Source: Chloroflexota bacterium (GTDB lineage: Bacteria > Chloroflexota > Dehalococcoidia > SM23-28-2 > RBG-16-64-32). From it: a stretch of 12,677 nucleotides of DNA. Every line of letters begins with the position of its first letter. Positions within the stretch are counted from its first letter, which is position 1. The stretch is taken from assembly GCA_005880075.1 (NCBI GenBank), contig VBJT01000044.1, positions 1 through 12,677 of the forward strand, written 5' to 3'. Under the pieces are notes generated by a model. It searched no databases and was not told the origin of the DNA. It saw nothing but the letters and a program-made list of their open reading frames with translations. Both the position numbers and the translations under genes were made by a program. Positions 5,827 through 12,356 of the stretch are shown in pieces.

Positions 5827-7344
5827 TTAGCCCGCGTCCGCCGCCATGCGCTCTCCGGCAGCGTGTGCCGCGGAGCCACGCCGACGCCCGCTTCCCCTAG
5901 CGATCTGTGGCGCGGCGCCGACCTGCGGAAGGTCGGACTTATCGACGCCAGCGGCCGACCGAAGCTCAACGAACGCCTGGTCCAGGAACTCCTTTAGCCT
6001 GGCGACGTCGGGAGCAGCGTTAGGGTCGGCCATCAAGCCGAAGTAGAGCTTCTGGTCGTAACTGGTGACTCCGCAGCCGACGCCCATCTCCCAGGCGAGC
6101 GGCATCATTGGGTAATGGGCTTGCAGGCGATGACCGATGCTGTAGAGGGGGATCATCGGCCCGGGAATGTTCGTGCAGACGAGGTTCGCCAGATTATTCG
6201 GTGGCGGTGGTAGCAGCCCCGTAAGCGACTGAATGGCGGGCGGTACGGCGCCGAGCAAGTCGCCGAGAATCTCCGTGCCTGAAGCGACGTTCTGCCGCTT
6301 CAGCTTCTCAGTCGTTTCGGTTAACGTCTTGAGGCGAGTAACAGGGTCGCGCTCGCCGGCCGGCGCTTCAATCAGCAGCATCGAAACGCGGTTTCCGAGG
6401 TTCCCGCGCTCGTCCTCACGCCGAACGTTGACTGGGGCCAGTATTCGCACCTTCCGGTCCTGAGTAGTCTCGCCGTGCATTTCCAGGTAGCGACCGAGCG
6501 CACCCGCGAGGACCGTAATCACGACGTCGTTGACAGTCCCGCCGCATGAGGCGCGAATACCACGTATCTCCGCGAATGAGAACTCGCTGCAGGCCATTCG
6601 GCGCTCTCGTGTCAAGGGCTTATTGAACGGCGCGCGGGCGACCGGGTTCGTCATGTAAGGTTGAGTCGCCTCAAGGCTGCGCAGCGCGGTACGCGCGCGG
6701 CTTTCGCCGATGAGCATCGAATCGACCGTGCTCTTCTGGAGATCGCTCAGGCGGTCAAGACGCTCGGTCATGTTATCGAAGATCGCATCGATGAAGCGCG
6801 TGGGCGCCGGGGGAATCGGTGGGTGAGGTTCGACGACAGCCGGCGGAGGAGGAGGCGCCGGATTCGACGACACGTCTAAGACAATCATAAGAAGCTCGAT
6901 GCCCGAGACGCCGTCCACGAGGCAGTGGTGAACCTTGGAGACCATCGCTGTTCGGTTACCTTCGAGCCCTTCGACTTGGTATATCTCCCACAACGGCTTG
7001 TTGCGGTCGAGCATGCCCTCGAAGAGGCGCGCCGAGAGCTCCATGAGCTGGGCTTCTGTTCCCGGGGGATCGAGCTTGGCGCGCATCACATGGCGGTGCA
7101 AGTCAAAGTCGGGGTCCCACTCCCATGTGGGATGGCCGATGTTGAACGGCGCCGGGACGGCACGCTGCTGGTAGCGCGGAATCAGGTGGATCTTGGAAGC
7201 GATGTTCTGAACGAAGCGCTCATAGGGGACAGCCCCATCGAAAATGGCTACGGAGCCGATATGCAAGGGCGCTTCCGGTCGCTCCATGTAAAGGAACGAC
7301 GCGTCCTGCGCACTGAAGCGCCTTCTGTCATTGTGTTGGGACAT
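5827..7344 (-). CDS. Wax ester synthase / diacylglycerol acyltransferase (WS/DGAT)
   Basis: WS/DGAT enzymes join acyl-CoA to long-chain alcohols or diacylglycerol at the membrane surface, making wax esters or triacylglycerol for storage droplets. The 505-residue length matches the family. The active-site HHxxxDG motif is HHCLVDG (139-145), with PLWEIY (117-122) before it, a proline-rich linker (about 161-182), NDVVITVLAGAL (272-283) and TNIPGP (391-396) in the C-terminal half, all typical positions. The last 35 residues are a basic, Ala/Gly-rich tail of no recognised function. The ATG at 7344 is preceded by AAGGGAAG with five bases between. It ends 60 bases from the convergent GNAT gene and is divergent from a lipase gene, which suggests opposing synthesis and hydrolysis of neutral lipid. 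Confidence 0.95.
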   Translation of the reverse strand: MSQHNDRRRFSAQDASFLYMERPEAPLHIGSVAIFDGAVPYERFVQNIASKIHLIPRYQQRAVPAPFNIGHPTWEWDPDFDLHRHVMRAKLDPPGTEAQLMELSARLFEGMLDRNKPLWEIYQVEGLEGNRTAMVSKVHHCLVDGVSGIELLMIVLDVSSNPAPPPPPAVVEPHPPIPPAPTRFIDAIFDNMTERLDRLSDLQKSTVDSMLIGESRARTALRSLEATQPYMTNPVARAPFNKPLTRERRMACSEFSFAEIRGIRASCGGTVNDVVITVLAGALGRYLEMHGETTQDRKVRILAPVNVRREDERGNLGNRVSMLLIEAPAGERDPVTRLKTLTETTEKLKRQNVASGTEILGDLLGAVPPAIQSLTGLLPPPPNNLANLVCTNIPGPMIPLYSIGHRLQAHYPMMPLAWEMGVGCGVTSYDQKLYFGLMADPNAAPDVARLKEFLDQAFVELRSAAGVDKSDLPQVGAAPQIARGSGRRRGSAAHAAGERMAADAG

Positions 7345-7426
7345 CGTCGCTTCCCTTCACCCGGACGGGCTTTCATGATGGGCTGACAACCTGCCGGTCC
7401 GGTTGACCCCCGCAAGCGATAAAGGC

Positions 7427-7455
7427 ATTATATACCGTCATTACCGAAGGGGAAC
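7427..7455 (-). promoter_or_regulatory. Candidate promoter of the WS/DGAT gene
   Basis: A perfect TATAAT lies on the minus strand at 7432-7427. The base composition 17 bases upstream (GTTCCC, 7455-7450) is a poor -35, so an activator may be needed. The implied start near 7420 leaves a leader of about 75 bases before the ATG at 7344. Confidence 0.45.
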
Positions 7456-7493
7456 CTCTAAATGAGACTTTTCTAAGCGGGAAAAGCGCGCTC

Positions 7494-7502
7494 TGTTAAT
7501 AT
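7494..7502 (+). promoter_or_regulatory. Candidate extended -10 promoter of the lipase-AraC genes
   Basis: TGTTAATAT (7494-7502) gives TG, one spacer base and TAATAT. No good -35 is seen. The predicted start near 7509 leaves about 25 bases before the ATG at 7534, with no clear ribosome site in them. The 189-bp gap between the two divergent genes contains this, the opposing WS/DGAT promoter, and nothing else I can name. Confidence 0.4.
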
Positions 7503-7533
7503 AGAACCACGGTACGTCTATTAGCGGTGCTAT

Positions 7534-8325
7534 ATGGCCAAAATCCGTAAGTACCTCGAAGAAGAGTTCGAAGCCAGCGCCTCTCTCCCGCTCTGGCGAG
7601 AGGCGTTACTGGGTATCGACTGGCTTTCGCTGCGGATTTCTGCCGTCTATTTGGGGATTGGCATCCCGCATGGCGATAATTCAGCCGTCCTCATAATCCC
7701 CGGGTTTATGGGCTCTGATCAATACTTAGGTGACATGTACGGCTGGCTCGGCCGCATCGGCTACCAGCCGTACCTTTCGGGCATCGGCCGCAACGCCGAC
7801 TGCCCGGAAGTACTGACAATGCGTCTACGCGAGACGATCGACCGCGCCTACGAGGAATCCGGAGGCAAGGTTCATCTGGTCGGGCACAGCCTCGGCGGTG
7901 TGATCGCACGCGGTGCGGCCACCCGCTGGCCGCACTTGATCGCCTCCGTGACCACGATGGCCTCCCCTTTCCGCGGCGTGCGCGTTCATCCATTCGTGCT
8001 CCAGACAGCCTACCTTGTAAGAGGCCGCATTCGGCAGAGGCGGAACGGGCCATCCGTCATGCCCAACTGTTACAGTGGCGAGTGCGCCTGTGAGTTTGTC
8101 ACCTCGGTGCGCGCCAACTTCCCAGCGTCAATGCCGAAGCTTGCCATCTACACGACGACCGACGGCGTTGTCGACTGGCGGTGCTGCATCAACGAAGACG
8201 GGACCGACGTCGAAGTGCCCGGCACTCACGTTGGCCTCGCCTTCAACCCGCAAGTCTACCGCCACATCGCGAACTTCCTCGCCGCCCCGGAAAGCTATAA
8301 TCGCAAGCGCCGTGGCGCTGCTTAG
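7534..8325 (+). CDS. Alpha/beta-hydrolase, lipase-like
   Basis: The 263-residue protein has an esterase/lipase core: oxyanion strand and loop VLIIPGFMGSD (52-62), nucleophile elbow GHSLGG (S119 in 117-122), candidate acid D214 (GVVDW, with D210 as alternative) and catalytic H232 (GTHVGL). This fits a serine hydrolase that cleaves acyl esters; a lipase or acylglycerol hydrolase is most likely, but the substrate is not readable. No signal peptide or membrane helix is visible, so it should act inside the cell. It holds six cysteines in or near the cap and C-terminal region (179, 184, 186, 217, 218 and 90), an unusual density. The ATG at 7534 lacks a clear ribosome site. The stop overlaps the likely start of the AraC-type regulator by 14 bases, implying one transcript, and it is divergent from WS/DGAT. 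Confidence 0.88.
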   Translation: MAKIRKYLEEEFEASASLPLWREALLGIDWLSLRISAVYLGIGIPHGDNSAVLIIPGFMGSDQYLGDMYGWLGRIGYQPYLSGIGRNADCPEVLTMRLRETIDRAYEESGGKVHLVGHSLGGVIARGAATRWPHLIASVTTMASPFRGVRVHPFVLQTAYLVRGRIRQRRNGPSVMPNCYSGECACEFVTSVRANFPASMPKLAIYTTTDGVVDWRCCINEDGTDVEVPGTHVGLAFNPQVYRHIANFLAAPESYNRKRRGAA

Positions 8326-9157
8326 CACCGCCTCCAACCCGGGTGTGATCCAGCGTTTTACACCTCGATTCGAGCTGCTTCCATTCGTCGACCTGATCTG
8401 GCAGTACAACGGGCTGGTGCAGGCGCATGCCCTTGAGCGAGTCCTACCGACCGGCAATATGCAGATGATCATCAACCTGGCGGAGGACAGGACGCGGAAG
8501 TACGACGCCGGCGACCTCACCCGAGTGGAGAGGCACCCTGGAAGCATCATCAGCGGGCCTCACAGCGGGGTTTTCGTGATCGATACTCAACAGGCCTCTG
8601 TGCTGGGCGTCGCCTTCGCGCCCGGCGGCGCGGCGCCCTTCCTGGGCATGCCCGCCAGCGAGGTGCGTGATCTTCACGTCTCACTCGAAGATATCTGGGG
8701 CACTTCAGCAGCCGGTCTCCGTGAGCGCCTCGTCGAAGCCGAGCCGCATGATCGCTTTGGCCTGCTCGAACATTGGCTAATCCAGCAGGCGTTCGGCGAT
8801 CTCAGCCGGCATCCAGCGGTGACCTACGCTCTCACAGAGTTCAGTGGCGTCCCCCACACGCGAACCGTCTCGGCCGTCACCGATCGGGTAGGCCTTAGCT
8901 CGCGCCGCTTTATAGAGGTATTCAACGATGAGGTTGGCCTCACCCCCAAGCTCTATTGCCGCATTCAGCGCTTCCAGCACGCGATCAGGCTGGCCCATCA
9001 GAATGAAGACGTCGACTGGGCAGACCTGGCCGCCCGAGTGGGCTACTACGATCAATCGCACTTGATCCGGGAGTTCCAGGAGTTCTCCGGGCTCAGCCCG
9101 AGCGCTTACCTCAAAGACCGTGGCATACATCTGAACCACGTGCCGCTGTCCGCCTGA
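8312..9157 (+). CDS. AraC-family transcriptional regulator with N-terminal DUF6597-like domain
   Basis: The C-terminal part (about residues 183-267) is an AraC-type double helix-turn-helix: first motif around VSAVTDRVGLSSRRFIEVF (186-204), second around WADLAARVGYYDQSHLIREF (236-255), closed by the family signature SGLSPSAYL. The N-terminal 180 residues begin with the pattern ELLPFVDLIWQYNG seen in DUF6597-type regulators, and include PTGNMQMIINL, a cupin-like sensory portion. It should bind DNA in the cytosol in response to a small ligand. I start at GTG 8312, which overlaps the lipase stop by 14 bases; GTG 8345 is the alternative (270 residues), and neither has a good ribosome site. The frame extends upstream to 8075, but that part only shadows the lipase. 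Likely targets are the lipase/WS-DGAT gap or the VOC genes downstream; this is inference. Confidence 0.9.
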   Translation: MALLSTASNPGVIQRFTPRFELLPFVDLIWQYNGLVQAHALERVLPTGNMQMIINLAEDRTRKYDAGDLTRVERHPGSIISGPHSGVFVIDTQQASVLGVAFAPGGAAPFLGMPASEVRDLHVSLEDIWGTSAAGLRERLVEAEPHDRFGLLEHWLIQQAFGDLSRHPAVTYALTEFSGVPHTRTVSAVTDRVGLSSRRFIEVFNDEVGLTPKLYCRIQRFQHAIRLAHQNEDVDWADLAARVGYYDQSHLIREFQEFSGLSPSAYLKDRGIHLNHVPLSA

Positions 9158-9234
9158 TCCGCCGACGGGGTCAATTTCTTACAATACGCGCTGCTATCGA
9201 TCGTTAGACAATTGGGCCGGAAAGGAGGAGCGTC

Positions 9235-9603
9235 ATGTCAAGCGTTCGGTACATGGTTGATGATGTGAAGGAGGCGCTGGACTTCTACCGCGAGTACCTC
9301 GGATTCACCGTTGAGTGGGACATGGGCCCGAACTTCGCGTCCGTTCGCCTCGACGACCTCTCGCTTTGGCTGGCCGGACCGGGCAGCTCCGCCGGCCGGC
9401 CGATGCCGGACGGCGCGAAGCCTGAAGCGGGCGGCTGGAATCGGTTCGTGATCGAAGTCGATGATATCGAGGCGCGTGTTCAGCGACTCAAGGATGCCGG
9501 AGCCTCTTTCAGAAACGAGATCGTGCGGGGCCCGGGAGGCGCGCAGATTCTCATCCAGGACCCTTCCGGCAACGTTGTGGAGTTGTTTCAACGGGCGTCC
9601 TAG
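9235..9603 (+). CDS. VOC-superfamily (glyoxalase/bleomycin-resistance-like) protein 1
   Basis: The 122-residue product is one vicinal-oxygen-chelate domain made of two beta-alpha-beta3 modules: VDDVKEALDFYREYLGF (8-24) and VDDIEARVQRLKDAGA (75-90), ending IQDPSGNVVELFQ (107-119). VOC proteins use such a fold to bind metals or drugs, including glyoxalase I, dioxygenases and antibiotic-binding proteins. Of the usual metal ligands only the C-terminal Glu (116) is evident. The first-strand position is Tyr (about 6) and the third is Arg/Phe (70-71), where His is common. The protein may therefore bind a ligand without metal. The ATG at 9235 follows AAAGGAGGAG with good spacing. It lies 77 bases after the AraC regulator and 61 before the next VOC gene. 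Confidence 0.9.
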   Translation: MSSVRYMVDDVKEALDFYREYLGFTVEWDMGPNFASVRLDDLSLWLAGPGSSAGRPMPDGAKPEAGGWNRFVIEVDDIEARVQRLKDAGASFRNEIVRGPGGAQILIQDPSGNVVELFQRAS

Positions 9604-9664
9604 GCCCATCTCTGGAAATACGGCGAATGCGAGCCCGGACTTTAGGAGAAAGGAGGAATCTATC

Positions 9665-10084
9665 GTGCAAAACACCGAGACATCCACCCAGGTCCTGTTC
9701 CCATTTCTCAGGTATCGTGATGCCCCGGCCGCAGTCGATTGGCTGGTTAAGGCCTTCGGCTTCGAGGAGCAGATGGTGGTGCCCGGCGGAAATGGCACTG
9801 TTGCCCACGCGCAGCTGAGCTTCGGCCCAGGCGTGATCATGCTGGGCACGGCGCGTGAGGATGAGCTGCGGATCAAGAGCCCGCGTGACCTCGGAGCGGT
9901 GAGCGGCGGCATCTACGTGTACGTCGAAGATGTAGAGGCGCACTGCGCGCGAGCACGGGCCGCCGGGGCCGAGATTGTGCGAGGTCCCGAGAATACCGAG
10001 TACGGCTCGTGGGAATATACGGCGCGCGATCTCGAGGACCACCTCTGGGGCTTCGGCACCTACAGGCCGAACGCGGACCATTAG
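9665..10084 (+). CDS. VOC-superfamily (glyoxalase/PhnB-like) protein 2
   Basis: This 139-residue VOC protein has the first module VLFPFLRYRDAPAAVDWLVKAFGF (10-33 region), then AHAQLSFGPGVIMLG (47-61), and a second module GIYVYVEDVEAHCARARAAGA (82-102) that ends in YGSWEYTARDLEDHLWGFGTY, the tail pattern of the YdeM/PhnB-like branch. Substrate is unknown; family members bind or modify small toxic compounds. The start is GTG 9665, because AAAGGAGG lies eight bases upstream and the family pattern begins right after; the open frame extends further back (to 9461) only as a shadow of VOC protein 1. Its stop codon TAG shares its G with a GTG at the start of the broken YjbR-like gene. The repeat of near-identical ribosome sites before the three VOC genes suggests coordinated strong translation. 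Confidence 0.9.
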   Translation: MQNTETSTQVLFPFLRYRDAPAAVDWLVKAFGFEEQMVVPGGNGTVAHAQLSFGPGVIMLGTAREDELRIKSPRDLGAVSGGIYVYVEDVEAHCARARAAGAEIVRGPENTEYGSWEYTARDLEDHLWGFGTYRPNADH

Positions 10085-10471
10085 TGGTGGCCGGAAGTGC
10101 GCTCGATCGCCTTCGCGAGATCTGTCTCGCCCTTCCTGAGGCGACGGAGAAGCCATTCGGCGGCCATACCGATCCGACCCGGCGGGTGCGTGAAAGATCT
10201 TCGCCATGTACAGCGATAACCATCACGGCGACGGCATGGTCTCGCTCCAATGCAAAGCGCCACCGGGAGCGCAAGAAGTGTTGGTTAGCGCCGAGCCGAG
10301 GCGCTTCTTCGAACCGCCATACGTGGGTCATATCGGCTGGGTACGCGTCCGGCTAGACGTCCCGCCGGTCGATTGGGATGTCCTCGCAAGCCTCATCCAC
10401 GACAGCTACCGGATGACCGCGCCGAAACGCCTGCTCAGGCAGCTCGAGGAGCCCGCTCCAAAGTGTAATAA
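10084..10471 (+). pseudogene. MmcQ/YjbR-like protein gene, interrupted by one certain and one likely frameshift
   Basis: Two reading frames together make one MmcQ/YjbR-type protein, a small DNA-binding-like fold often beside VOC genes. The N-terminal part reads ALDRLREICLALPEATEKPF and GGHTDPTRRVRE from a GTG at 10084 or 10087. The C-terminal part, one frame over, reads KIFAMYSDNHHGDGMVSLQC, later PYVGHIGWVRVRLD and SYRMTAPKRLLRQL. The join is at GAAAG (10192-10196): one more A would restore GAA AAG ATC TTC. A second missing A in CCAAAG (10458-10463) would bring tandem TAA TAA (10466-10471) into frame and give a normal length near 128 residues. Without it the frame runs to 10595, deep into the next gene. 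The start overlaps the previous stop. This may be genuine decay or assembly error in A-runs. Confidence 0.75.
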
Positions 10472-10507
10472 GCCAAATCAGCCAGAAGCACAGAAGGAGG
10501 AGAAAGA

Positions 10508-10945
10508 ATGGCAGTCAAATGGATTCCCGAGGGTTACCACGTCGTCACCCCGTATTTCGTCGTCCCCGGGGCGGCGGATTTCATCGAATTTCTGAAAGAA
10601 GCATTCGGCGCGCAGGAGAGGGAGCGCTTCGGGAGGCCCGACGGCCAGATCATGCACGCTGAAGTGAGCATCGGCGACTCCGTCATTATGTTGGGCGACG
10701 CGTCCGCTGAGTTAGAGGCGACGCGCTCCTCCACCCATCTCTACGTCGACGATGTGGATGCGGCCTACGAGCGGGCACTCCGGGTTGGAGGTGAGTCTCT
10801 ACGCGAACCGCAGGACCAGTTTTACGGCGACCGAAGCGCCGGCATTAAAGACCGCTTCGGCAACCAGTGGTGGCTTGCGACGCACATCGAGGACGTCTCG
10901 ATTGAGGAGATGGAGAGGCGTCAGGCGGCGATGGCCCAAGCCTGA
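10508..10945 (+). CDS. VOC-superfamily PhnB-like protein 3
   Basis: The 145-residue protein matches the PhnB-like branch (COG2764) of VOC proteins: YHVVTPYFVVPGAADFIEF (10-28), IMHAEVSIGDSVIMLGD (48-64), second module HLYVDDVDAAYERALRVGG (77-95), and FYGDRSAGIKDRFGNQWWLA (105-124) followed by THIEDVSIEEMERR. The function of this branch is unsettled; a binding or epimerase-like role is usual guesswork. It is distinct from the other two VOC proteins, so the three are paralogs of different branches rather than recent copies. The ATG at 10508 follows GAAGGAGGAG with good spacing. It lies 36 bases after the tandem stop of the broken YjbR-like gene and ends 11 bases before the convergent crotonase gene. 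Confidence 0.92.
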   Translation: MAVKWIPEGYHVVTPYFVVPGAADFIEFLKEAFGAQERERFGRPDGQIMHAEVSIGDSVIMLGDASAELEATRSSTHLYVDDVDAAYERALRVGGESLREPQDQFYGDRSAGIKDRFGNQWWLATHIEDVSIEEMERRQAAMAQA

Positions 10946-10955
10946 TGACGTCCCG

Positions 10956-11730
10956 TCAGGTGCTGAGCTTTCGCGCCTGGGCGGCGCGGGCGGCGACGCT
11001 TTCGGCGCTGAGCCAGACGGCGGCCGTGCGCTGCGCTTCCTCGGGCTTCTCGGACTCGATGCGGGCGATCGATTCGGCGACGAGGGCGGCTTTCGTGTGC
11101 GCGTAGGCGTCGCGGGGGAAGGAGCCAAGGCGGGCGGCACGGCGCAATACAGTCTCTTCGAACGAATCGGCTGGCAGCAGTTGGTCGACGACGCCGAGGC
11201 GGGCGGCCTGGGCGGCCGAGTAGAGTGCGGCGCCGAGAAGGAGCTCGCTCGCCTGCTGGTGGGTCAAGCGCAGGCGGACGATCTCGAAGGCGGCTTTCGG
11301 CAAGGAGGCGCCGATTGCGACTTCGTTCAGCCCGACGCGGTAGTCGCCATCGACGCCGAGGCGGTAATCGCAGGCAAGCACGAGAATGAGGCCGCCGGCG
11401 ATGGCGTGGCCTCCGAGCATCGCGACGGTCGGCTTGGGGAAGGCGAGGAAGTTCAGCAGGCAGTTGCGAAGCGGGAGAAACGGGTCCGTCGGGGTGCCTG
11501 TCGAACTCACCGCTTGGAAGTCGACCCCGCCGCGCAGGTCGAGGCCGGCACTGAAGAAGCTTCCCTCTCCCCTGAGCACGACCGCGCGCACAGCAGCGTC
11601 GTCGCGCGCCGCGTCCAGCGCTTTCTGATAGGTCGAGGAGGAGCGCCGGTGTGATAGCGTTGGCCGGCGGCCGGTCGAGCGTGAGGAGCCGGACGCCTTC
11701 TTCGTCGTCCTCGCTTCGGACCGTCGTCAT
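10956..11730 (-). pseudogene. Enoyl-CoA hydratase/isomerase (ECI-like crotonase), frameshifted
   Basis: This crotonase-fold gene is split over two frames. The first starts at ATG 11730 (MTTVRSEDDEEGVRLLTLD, then PPANAITPALLLDL) and is lost near 11626-11643. The second continues YQKALDAARDDAAVRAVVL and runs to the TGA at 10956-10958. Span and reading need one extra base removed, or two added, to give about 257 residues, the normal length. The oxyanion region is GGHAIAGGLILVLACDYR and is followed by GLNEVAIGASLP. Only this second Glu is kept; the position of the first hydratase Glu is Ile. GLNE with a single acid is the pattern of delta3,delta2-enoyl-CoA isomerases, which move double bonds so that unsaturated fatty acids enter beta-oxidation. 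The start overlaps the nitroreductase stop by ATGA. A (GAG)3 repeat sits at the break, so sequencing error is possible. Confidence 0.75.
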
Positions 11731-12233
11731 GCGAAGAGCTGACCGTAGCGGTTGTGGCTCGCCACTTCGCCGAGCGGCTTGCGCTCCTTCTTGCCCTGGC
11801 CGACGGGGCGGGCGGGATAGCCGAACGGTATGATGCAAAGGACATCGAGGCCGTCGGGAATGCCGAGGATCGGCTTCGCGCCTTCCAAGCCGCCGAAACC
11901 AGCCCAGTTCGACCCGCTGCCTTCCGACCAGGCCGTTAGCATCATCGACTGAGCCGCCCGGCTCGCGTCCGACACCGAAAAGCGGGTGTCCTCGATGCAC
12001 ACGACAACTGCGAACGGCGCCTGGGCGATGTAGGGCCCCGTCTGGGCGACTGAGCCCAGCTGCCGGAGCGTCTCGCCGTCGTCGACGGCGATGAAATGCC
12101 AGGGCTGGCGGTTCATGCTGCTGGCGCTCAGGTGTGCCGCCTCCACTATGCGCCGCATAGTGTCCGCCGGGATTGGCTTGTCCTGGTATTCACGGACGGC
12201 AAGGATGGTTCGGACGGCTTCGAACACTTCCAT
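11727..12233 (-). CDS. Nitroreductase-family FMN-dependent oxidoreductase
   Basis: The 168-residue protein is a short nitroreductase-family enzyme, which uses FMN and NAD(P)H to reduce nitro compounds, quinones, enones or related acceptors in the cytosol. Visible features are the N-terminal RTILAVREYQDKPIP (8-22) with the FMN-contacting Arg, the SASSMNRQPWHFIAV segment (36-50), an acidic stretch VCIEDTRFSVSDASRAAQSM (78-97), and the C-terminal IIPFGYPA (134-141). The ATG at 12233 follows AGGAGG with seven bases between. It is the first gene of a two-gene unit; its TGA overlaps the crotonase ATG, so the pair is translationally coupled. A link with enoyl-CoA chemistry, for instance reducing a conjugated double bond, is a guess from position only. 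Confidence 0.9.
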   Translation of the reverse strand: MEVFEAVRTILAVREYQDKPIPADTMRRIVEAAHLSASSMNRQPWHFIAVDDGETLRQLGSVAQTGPYIAQAPFAVVVCIEDTRFSVSDASRAAQSMMLTAWSEGSGSNWAGFGGLEGAKPILGIPDGLDVLCIIPFGYPARPVGQGKKERKPLGEVASHNRYGQLFA

Positions 12234-12256
12234 AGGTCGCCTCCTTCAGGCTTCGG

Positions 12257-12262
12257 ATTATA
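12257..12262 (-). promoter_or_regulatory. Candidate -10 element of the nitroreductase-crotonase genes
   Basis: TATAAT on the minus strand (12262-12257) is a perfect -10 with a short leader of roughly 15-20 bases that contains AGGAGG. No convincing -35 stands 16-18 bases upstream. The 123-bp divergent gap (12234-12356) shows nothing else definite apart from an AT-richer stretch at 12310-12360. Confidence 0.4.
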
Positions 12263-12356
12263 GCGTGAATCCTTCCTGGTTGGCCGCCCGAGTGACCAAA
12301 CGCATCGGCGTGCGTTTAAGCTTAAGGTAGACATCTTTCCTGAGGGGCGAAAATCT

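Noticed and set aside
8075..8311. AraC frame extended back to 8075
   Set aside because: It is a Ser/Thr/Arg-rich shadow of the lipase gene in another frame with no similarity to AraC proteins.
9158..9234. Possible promoter before VOC protein 1 (TTACAA with a GTTAGA-like box)
   Set aside because: The -10 match is poor and the spacing is long; it could equally be read from upstream transcription.
9461..9664. VOC protein 2 frame extended back to 9461
   Set aside because: The extension overlaps VOC protein 1 out of frame; the GTG at 9665 has a strong ribosome site.
10946..10958. TGACG/CGTCA hairpin between the convergent VOC 3 and crotonase genes
   Set aside because: The stem is 5 bp with a 3-base loop and no T-run; too weak to call a terminator although the position is suggestive.
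10752..11654. Plus-strand open frame of 300 residues
   Set aside because: It is antisense to the crotonase gene and has the Gly/Glu/Ala-rich composition typical of GC-rich shadow frames.
10921..12000. Long minus-strand open frame of 359 residues across the crotonase and nitroreductase genes
   Set aside because: Most of it is Arg/Pro-rich out-of-frame sequence. Only a short middle part is real, namely the crotonase N-terminus, which is what revealed the frameshift.
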